Below are positions 1 to 8,719 of a stretch of DNA of 64,000 nt, one piece after another. The first letter of the stretch is position 1, and every line of letters begins with the position of its first letter. The notes under the pieces were generated by a model, which was given only the letters and a program-made list of their open reading frames with translations, was not told where the DNA came from and searched no databases. The translations under genes and the position numbers were made by a program. Origin of the DNA: Bradyrhizobium sp. C9 (GTDB lineage: Bacteria; Pseudomonadota; Alphaproteobacteria; Rhizobiales; Xanthobacteraceae). The DNA lies in assembly GCF_002532045.1 (NCBI RefSeq), contig NZ_NWTG01000013.1, positions 124,001-188,000 on the forward strand, given 5' to 3'.

Positions 1-1
1 G

Positions 2-28
2 AGCAGGGTGATGAGCGATCCGTCGTGA
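2..28 (+). CDS. C-terminal tail of upstream gene, probably the ECF sigma factor partner of fecR (partial)
   Basis: Reading from base 2, an open frame ends in TGA at 26-28 and would encode ...SRVMSDPS. The stop overlaps the GTG start of the fecR gene by four bases (GTGA), the arrangement usual for co-translated fecI-fecR pairs. Only eight codons are visible, so the sigma-factor identity is an inference from the neighbour and not from sequence similarity. Confidence 0.35.
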   Translation, partial: SRVMSDPS

Positions 29-1008
29 CCGAGCCGACCCGCACTTCTGGGCCCGACCCGTTGCTGGATGAGGCGCTTGACTGGGTTGTTCGGCTGAAAG
101 CCGGCGAGCCGACACGCGCCGACGTCGACGCATTGCAACGCTGGCGCGCGCAAAGTCCCGACCACGAGGGTGCCTTCAGGGCAGCTGCCCGGCTGCTCCG
201 CAGCGCCAGCGCCGCGGCAAAGGAACTCGCCGACGAGCAGGCCACCGCAGCCGCCGTGGTGGCGTTGCCGCCCCGGCCCTCACGCCTCTTGACGCGCCGC
301 ATCGTGCTCGGCGGTGCGATCGCAGCCGCAGCCGGCTATGTGATGATCCGCCCGCCACTCGACATGTGGCCGTCGATCGAAGAGCTCTCGGCCGACTACC
401 GGACTGGAAAGGGCGAGCAGCGCAAGGTGATGCTGGCGCCCGACATATCGGTTGAATTGAACACCCAGACCAGCCTGGCGCTGCGGCCCACGCCGAACGA
501 AACGCGGGTCGAATTGATTTCGGGCGAGGCCTCGGTGGTCGCAAGACGATCGTCGTCGACGCCGCTGGTGATGCTGGCGCGCGACGGGCGCATCAGTGCG
601 CTGCAGGCCGATTTCAACGCGCGCTGCCTCGATGGCGTCGTCTCGGTAACATGCCTCGATGGCATCGTCACCGTCGAGCAGGACGGCCGCTCGGTGCAGC
701 TTCGCAAGGCAGAGCAGGTCACCTACTCGTCCGCGGGACTGCAGGCATCGCTTCCGGTCGACGCCAAGCAGGTTGCGGCCTGGCAGACCGGATTGTTGAT
801 CTTCCGTGACCGGCCGCTGGCGAGCGTCGTCGACGAAGTGAACCGGTATCGTGCAGGAAAGATCATCATTACCAGCGCTGAACTGAAACGCCGGCTCGTC
901 AACGGCACATTCCAGGTCGACAAGCTCGACAATTTCGTCGCCCAGGTCGAGCAGCTGTTCGGCGCGCGGATCACATCGCTGCCCGGCGGCGTGGTGCTGA
1001 TGAGTTGA
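25..1008 (+). CDS. FecR-family anti-sigma/transmembrane regulator
   Basis: Inner-membrane regulator that in the FecR/PupR family holds or activates an ECF sigma factor in response to an outer-membrane signal. The 327-residue protein has the expected order: a cytoplasmic N-terminal FecR_N/DUF4880-type segment (about residues 14-55, containing LDEALDWVVRLKAGEPTRAD), one transmembrane helix (about 92-109, RRIVLGGAIAAAAGYVMI), a periplasmic FecR domain (about 125-220) and a C-terminal DUF4974/STN-like domain (about 255-325). The GTG start overlaps the preceding stop, implying translational coupling. It heads the TpsB-ExbB-ExbD-TonB operon, so it probably controls expression of that secretion cluster. 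Family call is secure; the signal is unknown. Confidence 0.88.
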   Translation: MTEPTRTSGPDPLLDEALDWVVRLKAGEPTRADVDALQRWRAQSPDHEGAFRAAARLLRSASAAAKELADEQATAAAVVALPPRPSRLLTRRIVLGGAIAAAAGYVMIRPPLDMWPSIEELSADYRTGKGEQRKVMLAPDISVELNTQTSLALRPTPNETRVELISGEASVVARRSSSTPLVMLARDGRISALQADFNARCLDGVVSVTCLDGIVTVEQDGRSVQLRKAEQVTYSSAGLQASLPVDAKQVAAWQTGLLIFRDRPLASVVDEVNRYRAGKIIITSAELKRRLVNGTFQVDKLDNFVAQVEQLFGARITSLPGGVVLMS

Positions 1009-1014
1009 CTAAAG

Positions 1015-1041
1015 TCGAACGAATCGACACCGCGCGTTCGA
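1015..1041 (+). terminator. 7-bp inverted repeat just after fecR
   Basis: TCGAACG (1015-1021) pairs with CGTTCGA (1035-1041) across a 13-base loop, seven bases after the fecR stop. There is no U-rich tail, so it would at most be a weak attenuator or processing site between fecR and the downstream transporter gene. It could equally be a binding site. Confidence 0.25.
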
Positions 1042-1061
1042 TTTCCTAACAAACCGAAAAT

Positions 1062-1091
1062 TTCTTTTGCGCCGCCGCAGATTCTTTTGCG
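1062..1091. repeat. Tandem 10-mer TTCTTTTGCG spaced by 20 bp
   Basis: TTCTTTTGCG occurs at 1062-1071 and again at 1082-1091, exactly 20 bases apart (about two helical turns), in the 180-base gap between fecR and the tpsB-like gene. The spacing suggests a protein binding site or promoter element upstream of the operon; nothing else was seen in this gap. Confidence 0.35.
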
Positions 1092-1188
1092 GGTTTGCGT
1101 TCGCCCAAACGTCTTCTGAGTAAGGCGCCGTCATCGCGGTCTTCCGGTCGCGATGGCGCGCGCCTGCGCGAAGTAAAGTGGGACGTCT

Positions 1189-2946
1189 GTGCGTAGTCGA
1201 AGAGATCATTGGTTATTCGGGCATCGTCCGCGATGCCGGTTCGGGTTGCGCGTGTCGGCTGCGGCACTCACCGTGGTTGGCTCCGTAGCGGCCATCGTTC
1301 CGGCGCGCGCAGCGAAGGAAGCAGCGAAAGATTCGGCTGCGGCTGCGGCCGCAGCGCCGGCGGACAAGCAGCCGGCGCAGGCGAACGCGCCGGCGCAAAA
1401 GCCGTCGGCGCCGCTGCAGCGCTTCGACATCGACGACTTTGCCGTGCAGGGCGCCGATAAGCTGCCGCAGGTCGAGATCGAGGAGGCGATCTATCCCTTC
1501 CTCGGTCCGAACAAGACCTCGGAGGACGTCGAGAAGGCGCGGGCCGCGCTGGAGAAGGCGTATCACGACAAGGGCCTCCAGACCGTCAGCGTCGCGGTCC
1601 CGCAGCAGAACGTGACGGGCGGTGTGGTCACCCTCAAGGTGACCGAGCTGAAGGTCGGCCGGCTGCGGGTGAAGAACTCGCGTTATTTCGATCTCGACCG
1701 GATCAAGGACAGCGCGCCTTCGCTGAAGGAAGGCACCGTTCCCAATTTCGGTGATGTCGCCAAGGACATCGTGTCGCTCAACCAGTGGCCGGATCGTCGC
1801 GTGACTCCGGCGCTGCGCGCCGGCGTGGCGCCGGGCACCGTCGACGTCGACCTCAATGTCGAGGACAAGGCGCCGTTTCACGCCAGCCTCGAAGCCAACA
1901 ACCGGCAATCGCCGTCCACCACGGCGAGCCGCGTCTCCGCCACCGTGCATTACGACAATCTGTGGCAGCTCGGCCATTCCCTGAGCTTCACATATCAGGT
2001 CGCGCCGGAACGCCCGAGCGACGCCGAGGTGTTCTCCGGCTCGTACATGGCGCGGATACCGAACGCCGATTGGCTCAGTTTGCTGTTCTACAGCGTCAAG
2101 TCGAACAGCAATGTCGCGACGATCGGCGGCACCAACGTTGTCGGCCCCGGCACGATCATCGGCGAGCGCGCGGTGATCACGCTGCCGACGCGCGAGGGCC
2201 TGTTCCATACGCTGTCGGTCGGCATGGACTACAAGCATTTCGACCAGACCGTGAAGCTCGGCACCGACGGCTTCTCGTCGCCGATCACTTATTATCCCGT
2301 CGTCGCGACCTATGGGGCGACGTTCCAGGAAGAGAAGTTCACGACGCAGTTCAACGCCGGCGTCACCTACAACATCCGGACGCTGAGCAGCCCGTGGGAC
2401 GAGTTTGACGCGAAGCGCTTCAAGGCTTCGCCGAGCTTCACCCACCTCAACCTCGACGTCTCGCATATCCAGGAACTGCCGGAAGGCTTCCAGCTCTACG
2501 GCAAGGTGCAGGGCCAGATTGCCGACGGTCCGCTGGTCTCGAGCGAGCAGTTCAGTCTCGGCGGTCTCGATACCGTGCGCGGCTATCTCGAATCCGAGGT
2601 GCTCGGCGACAACGGCGCGGTCGCCAATTTCGAGCTGCGCACGCCCAATGTCGGCAGCATGCTGCAAGGCGAGCTCAAGAGCGAAACCGGCGACGGCAAG
2701 CCACGCTTCATCACCTTCAACGATTGGCGCTTCTTCACGTTCTTCGATGCCGGCTACGCGTCGATCCAGCAGCCACTGCCTGATCAGCAATCGTCGTTCG
2801 TCGCATGGAGCTACGGCCTCGGCACGCGATTCAAGACGTTCGAATATTTCAACGGCATGGTCGCGCTTTCAGTGCCTGGGGTCGCTCAACAATACACGCA
2901 CGCAAACAGTCCGCGCGTGAACTTCCGAATCTGGGGTGAATTCTGA
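1189..2946 (+). CDS. ShlB/FhaC/HecB-type outer-membrane transporter (TpsB)
   Basis: Outer-membrane transporter of two-partner secretion systems, which binds and translocates a TpsA exoprotein. The 585-residue product has an N-terminal signal region (hydrophobic to about residue 40, ending PARA), an Ala-rich linker, a POTRA-type domain (about 82-155, FDIDDFAVQGADKLP), and a long beta-barrel. The barrel contains the conserved RGY motif (R464-G465-Y466, in GGLDTVRGY) and ends in a C-terminal Phe after an alternating strand (NFRIWGEF), the outer-membrane insertion signal. GTG start; no closer ATG keeps the signal peptide. Its stop overlaps the next start by one base. No TpsA gene lies in this window, so the substrate is unknown. 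Confidence 0.88.
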   Translation: MRSRRDHWLFGHRPRCRFGLRVSAAALTVVGSVAAIVPARAAKEAAKDSAAAAAAAPADKQPAQANAPAQKPSAPLQRFDIDDFAVQGADKLPQVEIEEAIYPFLGPNKTSEDVEKARAALEKAYHDKGLQTVSVAVPQQNVTGGVVTLKVTELKVGRLRVKNSRYFDLDRIKDSAPSLKEGTVPNFGDVAKDIVSLNQWPDRRVTPALRAGVAPGTVDVDLNVEDKAPFHASLEANNRQSPSTTASRVSATVHYDNLWQLGHSLSFTYQVAPERPSDAEVFSGSYMARIPNADWLSLLFYSVKSNSNVATIGGTNVVGPGTIIGERAVITLPTREGLFHTLSVGMDYKHFDQTVKLGTDGFSSPITYYPVVATYGATFQEEKFTTQFNAGVTYNIRTLSSPWDEFDAKRFKASPSFTHLNLDVSHIQELPEGFQLYGKVQGQIADGPLVSSEQFSLGGLDTVRGYLESEVLGDNGAVANFELRTPNVGSMLQGELKSETGDGKPRFITFNDWRFFTFFDAGYASIQQPLPDQQSSFVAWSYGLGTRFKTFEYFNGMVALSVPGVAQQYTHANSPRVNFRIWGEF

Positions 2947-4985
2947 TGGGGATGGGTCTTACTCTCGAGCGGGGCACGCGCCGGCCGGCGCTGCGCCGAG
3001 GCATTGCGAACGTCGCGACGGCATTGTTGCTCGGGCTCGTCGCCCTGGTGGCGTCGCTCGCGCCGGCCAATGCGTGGTGGAACGACGAATGGTCGCTGCG
3101 CAAGAAGATCACCGTCGACGTCAGTGCCTCGGGTGCCAACGTCACGGATCCGATCGGCGGGGTGCCGGTGCTGGTGCGGCTGCACGTCGGCAACTTTCGC
3201 TTCAGCTCGGCGAAGGACGACGGCAGCGATCTGCGGTTCGTCGCCGGTGACGACAAGACGCCGCTGAAGCATCACATCGAGAAGTTCGATTCGCTGCTCG
3301 GCGAAGGCCTGGTCTGGGTCGCGGTGCCGAACATCGCGCCGGGCGCGCGGACCGATATCTGGCTCTATTACGGCAACAAGAAAGCTCTCGCGACCAGCGA
3401 TCCCAAGGGCACTTACGACCCGGATACGCTGACGGTCTATCACTTCAACGAGCGCGGCACGCCGGCGATCGATTCCTCGGTGTGGGCCAACAACGCCCAA
3501 AGCGTCGGCCAGCCGGCGGACGGTTCGCTGATCGGGACCGGCTTGCGGCTCGACGGCCGTGCGCCGGTGACCGTGCCGGCCTCGCCGTCGCTGGCGTCGC
3601 CGGATGGTGCCGCGCTGACCTGGTCGGCCTGGATCAAGCCGGCCGCCTTGCAGCCCAACGCCGCGCTGTTCAGCCGGCGTGACGGCGCCAACGCGCTGGT
3701 GGTCGGTGTCGACAACGGCAGCCCGTTTGTCGAGGTCACCAATGCGGGCTCCGTGCAGCGCTCGAGTGCCGGCGCGCCGGTGGCGGCCGGCAGCTGGCAT
3801 CATGTCGCCGTCGTTGCCGGAAACGGACAGGTCACGCTCTATCTTGATGGCGTATCTTACGCCGCGCTCAGCGCAAGTCTGCCGGCCCTCAATACCGTTG
3901 GCCTGATCGGAGGAGACTCGTCGACCTCCAGTGCGTCTCCGATCGCGCCTGCGACGGCCCCGTCCGCAGCAACACCATCAGTGCCCCCTGATGCGTCGGC
4001 TGCGGACGGTGGCGCCGCGCCTGCGGCGACGCCGGATGCGGCTGCAGCGGCGGCACCTGCGGCTGTAGCCGCGGCGATGGCCGGCTTTGTCGGCGACATC
4101 GACGAGCTGCAGATCAGCAAGGTCGCGCGCCCGGCCGGACTCATCAAGGTGATGGCGATCGGGCAGGGCCCCGACCAGGCCAAGCTGATCGCCTTCAGCG
4201 TCGACGAGGAGACCGCAAGCTGGCTGTCCGGCTACTTCGCGGTGATCCTGAAGTCGGTGACGCTCGACGGCTGGGTGGTGATCGGCATTCTGCTGATCAT
4301 GGCCGCGATCAGCTGGGTGGTGATGTTCGATCGGGCCTCGTATCTCAGCAAGCAGGCCAAGGCGAATGCCCAGTTCATGAACGGGTTCCGCGAGATCGCC
4401 GCTGATCTCACCATGCTGGATCGCGGCGATGCCGACGACATCTCGACGCTGGGCGGGCGCCTCACCGAGGCCGACGCCAAGATGATGCGCTCGTCGTCGC
4501 TGTATCGCATCTATCACATCGGCGCGGCGGAAATCCGCCACCGCTTCAGCAACTCGCAGCGCGCTCCGGTGCTGTCGGCGGTCTCGATCGCGGCGATCCG
4601 CGCGGCGCTTGATAGCGGCGTCGTCAAGGAGATGCAGCGGCTCAACCGCCTGATGGTGGTGCTGACCATCGCGATCTCCGGCGGACCGTTCCTCGGCCTG
4701 CTCGGCACCGTGGTCGGCGTCATGATCACCTTCGCGGCGATCGCGGCGAGCGGCGACGTCAACGTCAACGCGATCGCGCCTGGCATCGCCGCGGCGCTGG
4801 TCGCAACCGTCGCCGGTCTCGGTGTCGCGATCCCGGCGCTGTTCGGCTACAACTACCTGATCTCCCGGATCAAGGACCTGACCAACGACATTCAGGTCTT
4901 CGTCGACGAGTTCGTGACCAAGATGGCGGAATTCTATTCCGCCGACCGGCCGGACCCGATCGAACACCGCATCGCCGCGGAGTAA
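2946..4985 (+). CDS. DUF2341-LamG-ExbB/TolQ fusion protein (proton channel with large periplasmic module)
   Basis: Proton-channel subunit of a TonB-type energy system fused to a large exported N-terminal region. Order in the 679 residues: signal peptide (about 15-43), DUF2341 domain (about 44-160, starting WWNDEWSLRKKITVD), concanavalin A/LamG-like domain (about 190-395, with WSAWIKP and SWHHVAVVAGNGQVTLYLDG) interrupted by an Ala/Pro-rich insert (about 327-378), then a MotA/TolQ/ExbB domain with three membrane helices near 440-461, 568-600 and 612-640. Ordinary ExbB is about 240 residues, so roughly 400 residues are added. The ATG overlaps the previous TGA; ExbD follows six bases after. The LamG part may bind sugar or peptidoglycan in the periplasm (inference). 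Confidence 0.88.
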   Translation: MGMGLTLERGTRRPALRRGIANVATALLLGLVALVASLAPANAWWNDEWSLRKKITVDVSASGANVTDPIGGVPVLVRLHVGNFRFSSAKDDGSDLRFVAGDDKTPLKHHIEKFDSLLGEGLVWVAVPNIAPGARTDIWLYYGNKKALATSDPKGTYDPDTLTVYHFNERGTPAIDSSVWANNAQSVGQPADGSLIGTGLRLDGRAPVTVPASPSLASPDGAALTWSAWIKPAALQPNAALFSRRDGANALVVGVDNGSPFVEVTNAGSVQRSSAGAPVAAGSWHHVAVVAGNGQVTLYLDGVSYAALSASLPALNTVGLIGGDSSTSSASPIAPATAPSAATPSVPPDASAADGGAAPAATPDAAAAAAPAAVAAAMAGFVGDIDELQISKVARPAGLIKVMAIGQGPDQAKLIAFSVDEETASWLSGYFAVILKSVTLDGWVVIGILLIMAAISWVVMFDRASYLSKQAKANAQFMNGFREIAADLTMLDRGDADDISTLGGRLTEADAKMMRSSSLYRIYHIGAAEIRHRFSNSQRAPVLSAVSIAAIRAALDSGVVKEMQRLNRLMVVLTIAISGGPFLGLLGTVVGVMITFAAIAASGDVNVNAIAPGIAAALVATVAGLGVAIPALFGYNYLISRIKDLTNDIQVFVDEFVTKMAEFYSADRPDPIEHRIAAE

Positions 4986-4990
4986 CGGCG

Positions 4991-5395
4991 ATGCAGATCC
5001 AGGCCGACTCCAAGCCCTATGACGACATCAACATCACGCCGATGCTGGACCTCGCCTACGTGCTGCTGGTGATCTTCATCATCATGACGACGGCGACCGT
5101 GCAGGGTCAGAAGGTCAACCTGCCGAAGGCCTCGGCGGCGCCGAGTCTTGCGACCCAGACCACCAAGGCGATCACGGTCGCCAATGACGGCAAGATCTTC
5201 CTCGACACTATTCCGGTGACCCTGGCCGAGCTCGAGCAGCGGCTGATTCAGCAGAAGGCGCTGACGCCGGAATTTCCCGTGGTGCTGCGCGGCGATGCGC
5301 AGGCGCAGTACCAGAGCGTGATGGATGTGTTCGATCTGCTCAGCCGTATCGGCCTGAGCCAGGTCGGGCTCGCCACCAAGCCGCTCGTGAAGTGA
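4991..5395 (+). CDS. exbD: ExbD/TolR-family biopolymer transport protein
   Basis: Partner of the ExbB domain encoded just upstream; together they convert the proton gradient into movement of TonB. The 134-residue protein has a short cytoplasmic N-terminus, one membrane helix (about 18-40) carrying the conserved Asp (D20 in PMLDLAYVLLVIF) that is essential for proton flow in ExbD/TolR, and a periplasmic C-terminal domain. Length is normal for the family. It starts six bases after the ExbB fusion and ends immediately before the next gene, so it is in the same operon. Confidence 0.92.
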   Translation: MQIQADSKPYDDINITPMLDLAYVLLVIFIIMTTATVQGQKVNLPKASAAPSLATQTTKAITVANDGKIFLDTIPVTLAELEQRLIQQKALTPEFPVVLRGDAQAQYQSVMDVFDLLSRIGLSQVGLATKPLVK

Positions 5396-5415
5396 GCCAG
5401 CCGGGAAGCGACGCC

Positions 5416-5949
5416 ATGATGACGCAGCCAGCATCCTTCCCACTGACCGAGCGCAGGACGCTGCGGTCATGGCTGAGCGGCATGATGCGATCATTCGATC
5501 ACGGCTGTGGCGCCGCGGACGTCACACGCGCCGAAACCCTGTCGCAGGTGTCGATCCGCGCCGGTATTGGCGCGGAGCTCCCCGCGTTGCCGGTCGCCCC
5601 GGTGGGGCGCGAAGAGTCGCGCGGCGAGGTGGTGGCATTCCCCGTTCATGGCGAGGCCCTGCTGGTCAAGCTCGCGGATGTGCTGCGCCGGCACGTCGCA
5701 GGCCGCGAGCCCGCCGACAACCCGCTGCGGCTGACGATCTCGCGATGCCCATGGACCCGCCTGTCGATCGACGCGATGGCCTATGTCGACTATTTGAGCG
5801 AGGTTGAGACCTTTCACGCAGCGATCGAAGCGGGCCCCGACACCAAGGTCATCCTGAAGACCACGGACTTCGACGCGCTCGTCAGCTTCGTCATGCAGTA
5901 TGTCAATGACAGGCTGCTTGACCGCGCCTCGGTGGAGGCCGCGCCATGA
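5416..5949 (+). CDS. Uncharacterised protein between exbD and tonB
   Basis: I do not recognise a family. The 177-residue product has no signal peptide or clear membrane helix, so it is probably cytoplasmic. It contains a variable N-terminal part and a C-terminal region rich in hydrophobic strands (TRLSIDAMAYVDYLSEVETFHAAIEAG). The ATG at 5416 was chosen because GGGAAG lies 8 bases upstream; a GTG at 5392 overlapping the exbD stop would add eight residues. Its last bases overlap the tonB start (ATGA), which ties its translation to the TonB system. A cytoplasmic accessory or regulatory role for the ExbB-ExbD-TonB complex is an inference from position only. Confidence 0.7.
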   Translation: MMTQPASFPLTERRTLRSWLSGMMRSFDHGCGAADVTRAETLSQVSIRAGIGAELPALPVAPVGREESRGEVVAFPVHGEALLVKLADVLRRHVAGREPADNPLRLTISRCPWTRLSIDAMAYVDYLSEVETFHAAIEAGPDTKVILKTTDFDALVSFVMQYVNDRLLDRASVEAAP

Positions 5950-6755
5950 ACGCGCCGATGCGGGACCAGAACGCGCGTGCCGCGCCGTCAGCCGACGATC
6001 ACGATGTCGCCGTCGCGTCCGCAACAGCTGCGGCACAGCCGACGGCTGCCCGCAGCACGGCCGCCCGGAAGGGCGAGCGCAGCGCGCTGCTGCGCTACGG
6101 CGCCGTGGTGGCGGTGGTCGCGCTGTTCCTTGGCGGCATCGTCTATTTCTTTCTCGGTCACGATGACCTACCGCCGCCGCGTCAGGTGCGCGATCTCACC
6201 ATCGTCAATGTGACGCTGCCGCCGCCACCTCCGCCTCCGCCGCCACAGCCGCAGCCCGAGCAGAAGATGATCGAGCAGCCCAAGATGGCGGAGCCGGAGT
6301 TCAAGGAAGAGAAGCCGGTCGACAAGCCGAAGGACGAGCCGGCCAAGGACGCCAAGAACGACGAGCCGCCCGGTCCGCTGTCGCTCGATGCCAAGCCGAC
6401 CGGACCCGGTGATCTGTTCAATCTCGGCGGCAAGCCCGGCGGCAACCCGTATGGCGGAGGCGGCGGCGGTGGCAGCCGCTGGGGTTGGTACACCACGATC
6501 ATCACCTCGCAGGTCGAGGCGGCGATCCGCGCCAATCCGAAGACCCGCAACATGGCGACGCAGATCCAGGTGCGGCTGTGGGTGGACGGCTCCGGCCACG
6601 TCACCCGGGTCGTCCTGACGCCGTCATCAGGCAATCCGGAGATCGATGCGGCGCTTCGCAACGAGGTGATCGGCAGCCTGACGCTGCGCGAGCCGCCGCC
6701 CAAGGACATGCCGATGCCGGTGGTCACGCGCGTCACCGCGCGCCGGCCGAGCTGA
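5946..6755 (+). CDS. TonB-family energy transducer
   Basis: Spans the periplasm and passes ExbB/ExbD energy to an outer-membrane partner. In 269 residues there is a cytoplasmic N-terminus, a membrane anchor (about 47-67, YGAVVAVVALFLGGIVYFFL), a proline stretch (about 85-100) followed by a Lys/Glu/Pro-rich spacer, a Gly-rich hinge (about 155-178) and a C-terminal TonB domain (about 180-268, with VRLWVDGSGHVTRV). Start ATG overlaps the previous stop by four bases. In this operon the natural outer-membrane partners are the TpsB-like transporter or the large porin; no TonB-dependent receptor is visible, which is unusual. Confidence 0.9.
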   Translation: MNAPMRDQNARAAPSADDHDVAVASATAAAQPTAARSTAARKGERSALLRYGAVVAVVALFLGGIVYFFLGHDDLPPPRQVRDLTIVNVTLPPPPPPPPPQPQPEQKMIEQPKMAEPEFKEEKPVDKPKDEPAKDAKNDEPPGPLSLDAKPTGPGDLFNLGGKPGGNPYGGGGGGGSRWGWYTTIITSQVEAAIRANPKTRNMATQIQVRLWVDGSGHVTRVVLTPSSGNPEIDAALRNEVIGSLTLREPPPKDMPMPVVTRVTARRPS

Positions 6756-6818
6756 CGAGACCAACTGACGAACGACCAATCTTCGAAATTCAATGTGCGA
6801 GTGAGAACTGGGGGACTG

Positions 6819-8717
6819 ATGTTTAAGAAACGAGCTCACGCAGAATGGCGCGCGTTGCCGCTTGCGGTGTCGCTGAGCGCGCTCGCCTGCGCAACGCCGG
6901 CCGTGGGCCAGACCGCGGACCAGGCCGCCGAGCAGGGTCCCGCCGCCGCGGCGAAGCGGACCGATGCCAAGAAGCCGAAGGTGTCGAGCACCAAGCCGAC
7001 ATCGTCGAACGCCACCGTCAACCTCGTCAATCTGCTGGTGCAGCAGGGTGTCCTCAAGGAAGAGCAGGCCCAGGCGTTGATCAAGCAGGCCGAGGACGAG
7101 GCCTACGTCTCTCGCCAGGCCGCCAAGGACGCCACGACCAAGGCCGACGACGCCACCAAGGCCGCAACCGCTGCCGCCGCAGCGGCGCAGCCGCCCGGCA
7201 CGCGGCATGTCACCTACGTTCCCGAAGTCGTCAAAAGACAGTTACGGGAAGAGATTAAGCAGGAGGTGATGGCCAAGGCGCAGAAAGAGAACTGGGCGTC
7301 GCCCGGAACCTACCCGGAATGGGCGCAACGCATCCGCTTCTACGGCGATGCGCGCGTGCGCTATCAGGGTGCCTATTTCCCGACCGGCAACGACCAGGCA
7401 GGCGCCGCCAACTACAACGCGATCAACACCGGATCGCCATATGACATTTCGAGCACTGCGTTTGGTCCGACCTACGACGCCACGCAGGATCGTAACCAGT
7501 TCCGCTTCCGCGGCCGGCTCGGCATGGAAGCCGATCTGCTCTACGGGTTCACTGCCGGCCTGCGCATTGCGACCGGCGAGAACAGCTCGCCGGTGTCCAC
7601 CAACCAGACCCTTGGCGGTGGCGGCGGCAATTTCTCGAAGTACGGCGTCTGGCTCGATCGCGGCTACATCAACTGGCAGACCTGGGGCGACGACTTAAGG
7701 ATCTCCGCGGGTCGCATCGACAATCCATTCTGGTCGCCGACCGATCTGGTCTGGTACAAGGAACTCGGCTTCGACGGCTTTGCCGTTCAGGCCAAGCACG
7801 AGGTGTGGGAAGGCTTCACGCCGTTCGCGGTGGGCGGTGCGTTCCCGATCTACAACACCGATTTCAATGCCGGCAGCAATCTGCCGGCCGATCCGAGCAA
7901 CCTGAACTCGCCGCCCAGCAAGTTTGCCAGCCGCGACAAGTGGCTGTTCGGAGGCCAGGTCGGCTTCAATGCCCGGTTCAGCCCGGAGTACTCATTCCGG
8001 TTCGGCGTTGCCTTCTACGACTTCGACAATGTTCAGGGTCAGTTCTCGAGCCCCTGCAGGGTCACGTCGGCATCCGACGTCTGCGACACCGACCTGACCC
8101 GGCCGTCGTTCGCGCAGAAGGGCAATACCTATTTCCCGCTGCGTAACATCATCGCCGATCCTCCGGGCACCGGTAACAACGGCGGCACGATCAGCCAGTT
8201 CGAATATTTCGGACTGGTCAGCCAGTACCGTCCGGTGGTCGTCAGCGGGCAGCTCGATCTCGGACAATTCCATCCGACCCACATCGTGCTCGACGGCGAG
8301 TATGTCTACAACACCGCGTTCAGCCGCTCCTTCATGAACGCAGCGGCGGCAACCTACGGCGTGCTGATGAACAACCGCGGGCCGAGCCCGGATGGCGGCA
8401 CCACGCCCGGCGCGTTCAACGGCGGCAATCAGGGCTGGCTCGGCCGCGTCACCGTCGGCAACAGGGAGATCAAGCATCTCTGGGATTGGAACGTCCACGC
8501 CGGCTACAAATACCTTGAATCGGATGCCACCATCGATGCGTTCGCCGACTCCGACTTCGGCCTCGGCGGCACCAACCTCAAGGGCTATTTCGTCGGCGGC
8601 AATGTCGGTCTCGGCGAGAACGTCTGGGCGACCTTGCGCTGGATGAGCGCCAACAGCATCGCCGGCAGCCCCTATGCCGTCGACGTCCTGCAAGTCGACC
8701 TCAACGCGAAGTTCTGA
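6819..8717 (+). CDS. Large outer-membrane porin (putative porin, Porin_5-like)
   Basis: The 632-residue protein begins with a signal peptide (MFKKRAHAEWRALPLAVSLS..., cleavage after about PAVGQ), has an Ala/Lys-rich helical segment with a short helix typical of this porin group (NLVNLLVQQGVLKEEQAQA), then a long barrel with FYGDARVRYQG, RFRGRLGMEADLLYG and a C-terminal strand ending in Phe (VDVLQVDLNAKF). An upstream GTG at 6795 is in frame, but the ATG at 6819 is preceded by a GGGGGA ribosome site and starts exactly at the signal peptide. It follows tonB by about 60 bases. It could be the outer-membrane channel of the cluster; substrate unknown. Confidence 0.82.
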   Translation: MFKKRAHAEWRALPLAVSLSALACATPAVGQTADQAAEQGPAAAAKRTDAKKPKVSSTKPTSSNATVNLVNLLVQQGVLKEEQAQALIKQAEDEAYVSRQAAKDATTKADDATKAATAAAAAAQPPGTRHVTYVPEVVKRQLREEIKQEVMAKAQKENWASPGTYPEWAQRIRFYGDARVRYQGAYFPTGNDQAGAANYNAINTGSPYDISSTAFGPTYDATQDRNQFRFRGRLGMEADLLYGFTAGLRIATGENSSPVSTNQTLGGGGGNFSKYGVWLDRGYINWQTWGDDLRISAGRIDNPFWSPTDLVWYKELGFDGFAVQAKHEVWEGFTPFAVGGAFPIYNTDFNAGSNLPADPSNLNSPPSKFASRDKWLFGGQVGFNARFSPEYSFRFGVAFYDFDNVQGQFSSPCRVTSASDVCDTDLTRPSFAQKGNTYFPLRNIIADPPGTGNNGGTISQFEYFGLVSQYRPVVVSGQLDLGQFHPTHIVLDGEYVYNTAFSRSFMNAAAATYGVLMNNRGPSPDGGTTPGAFNGGNQGWLGRVTVGNREIKHLWDWNVHAGYKYLESDATIDAFADSDFGLGGTNLKGYFVGGNVGLGENVWATLRWMSANSIAGSPYAVDVLQVDLNAKF

Positions 8718-8719
8718 TC

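Noticed and set aside
1213-2790. Long open frame on the minus strand over the tpsB gene (525 codons)
   Set aside because: High-GC antisense shadow; no family motif, and the plus-strand frame has POTRA and barrel signatures.
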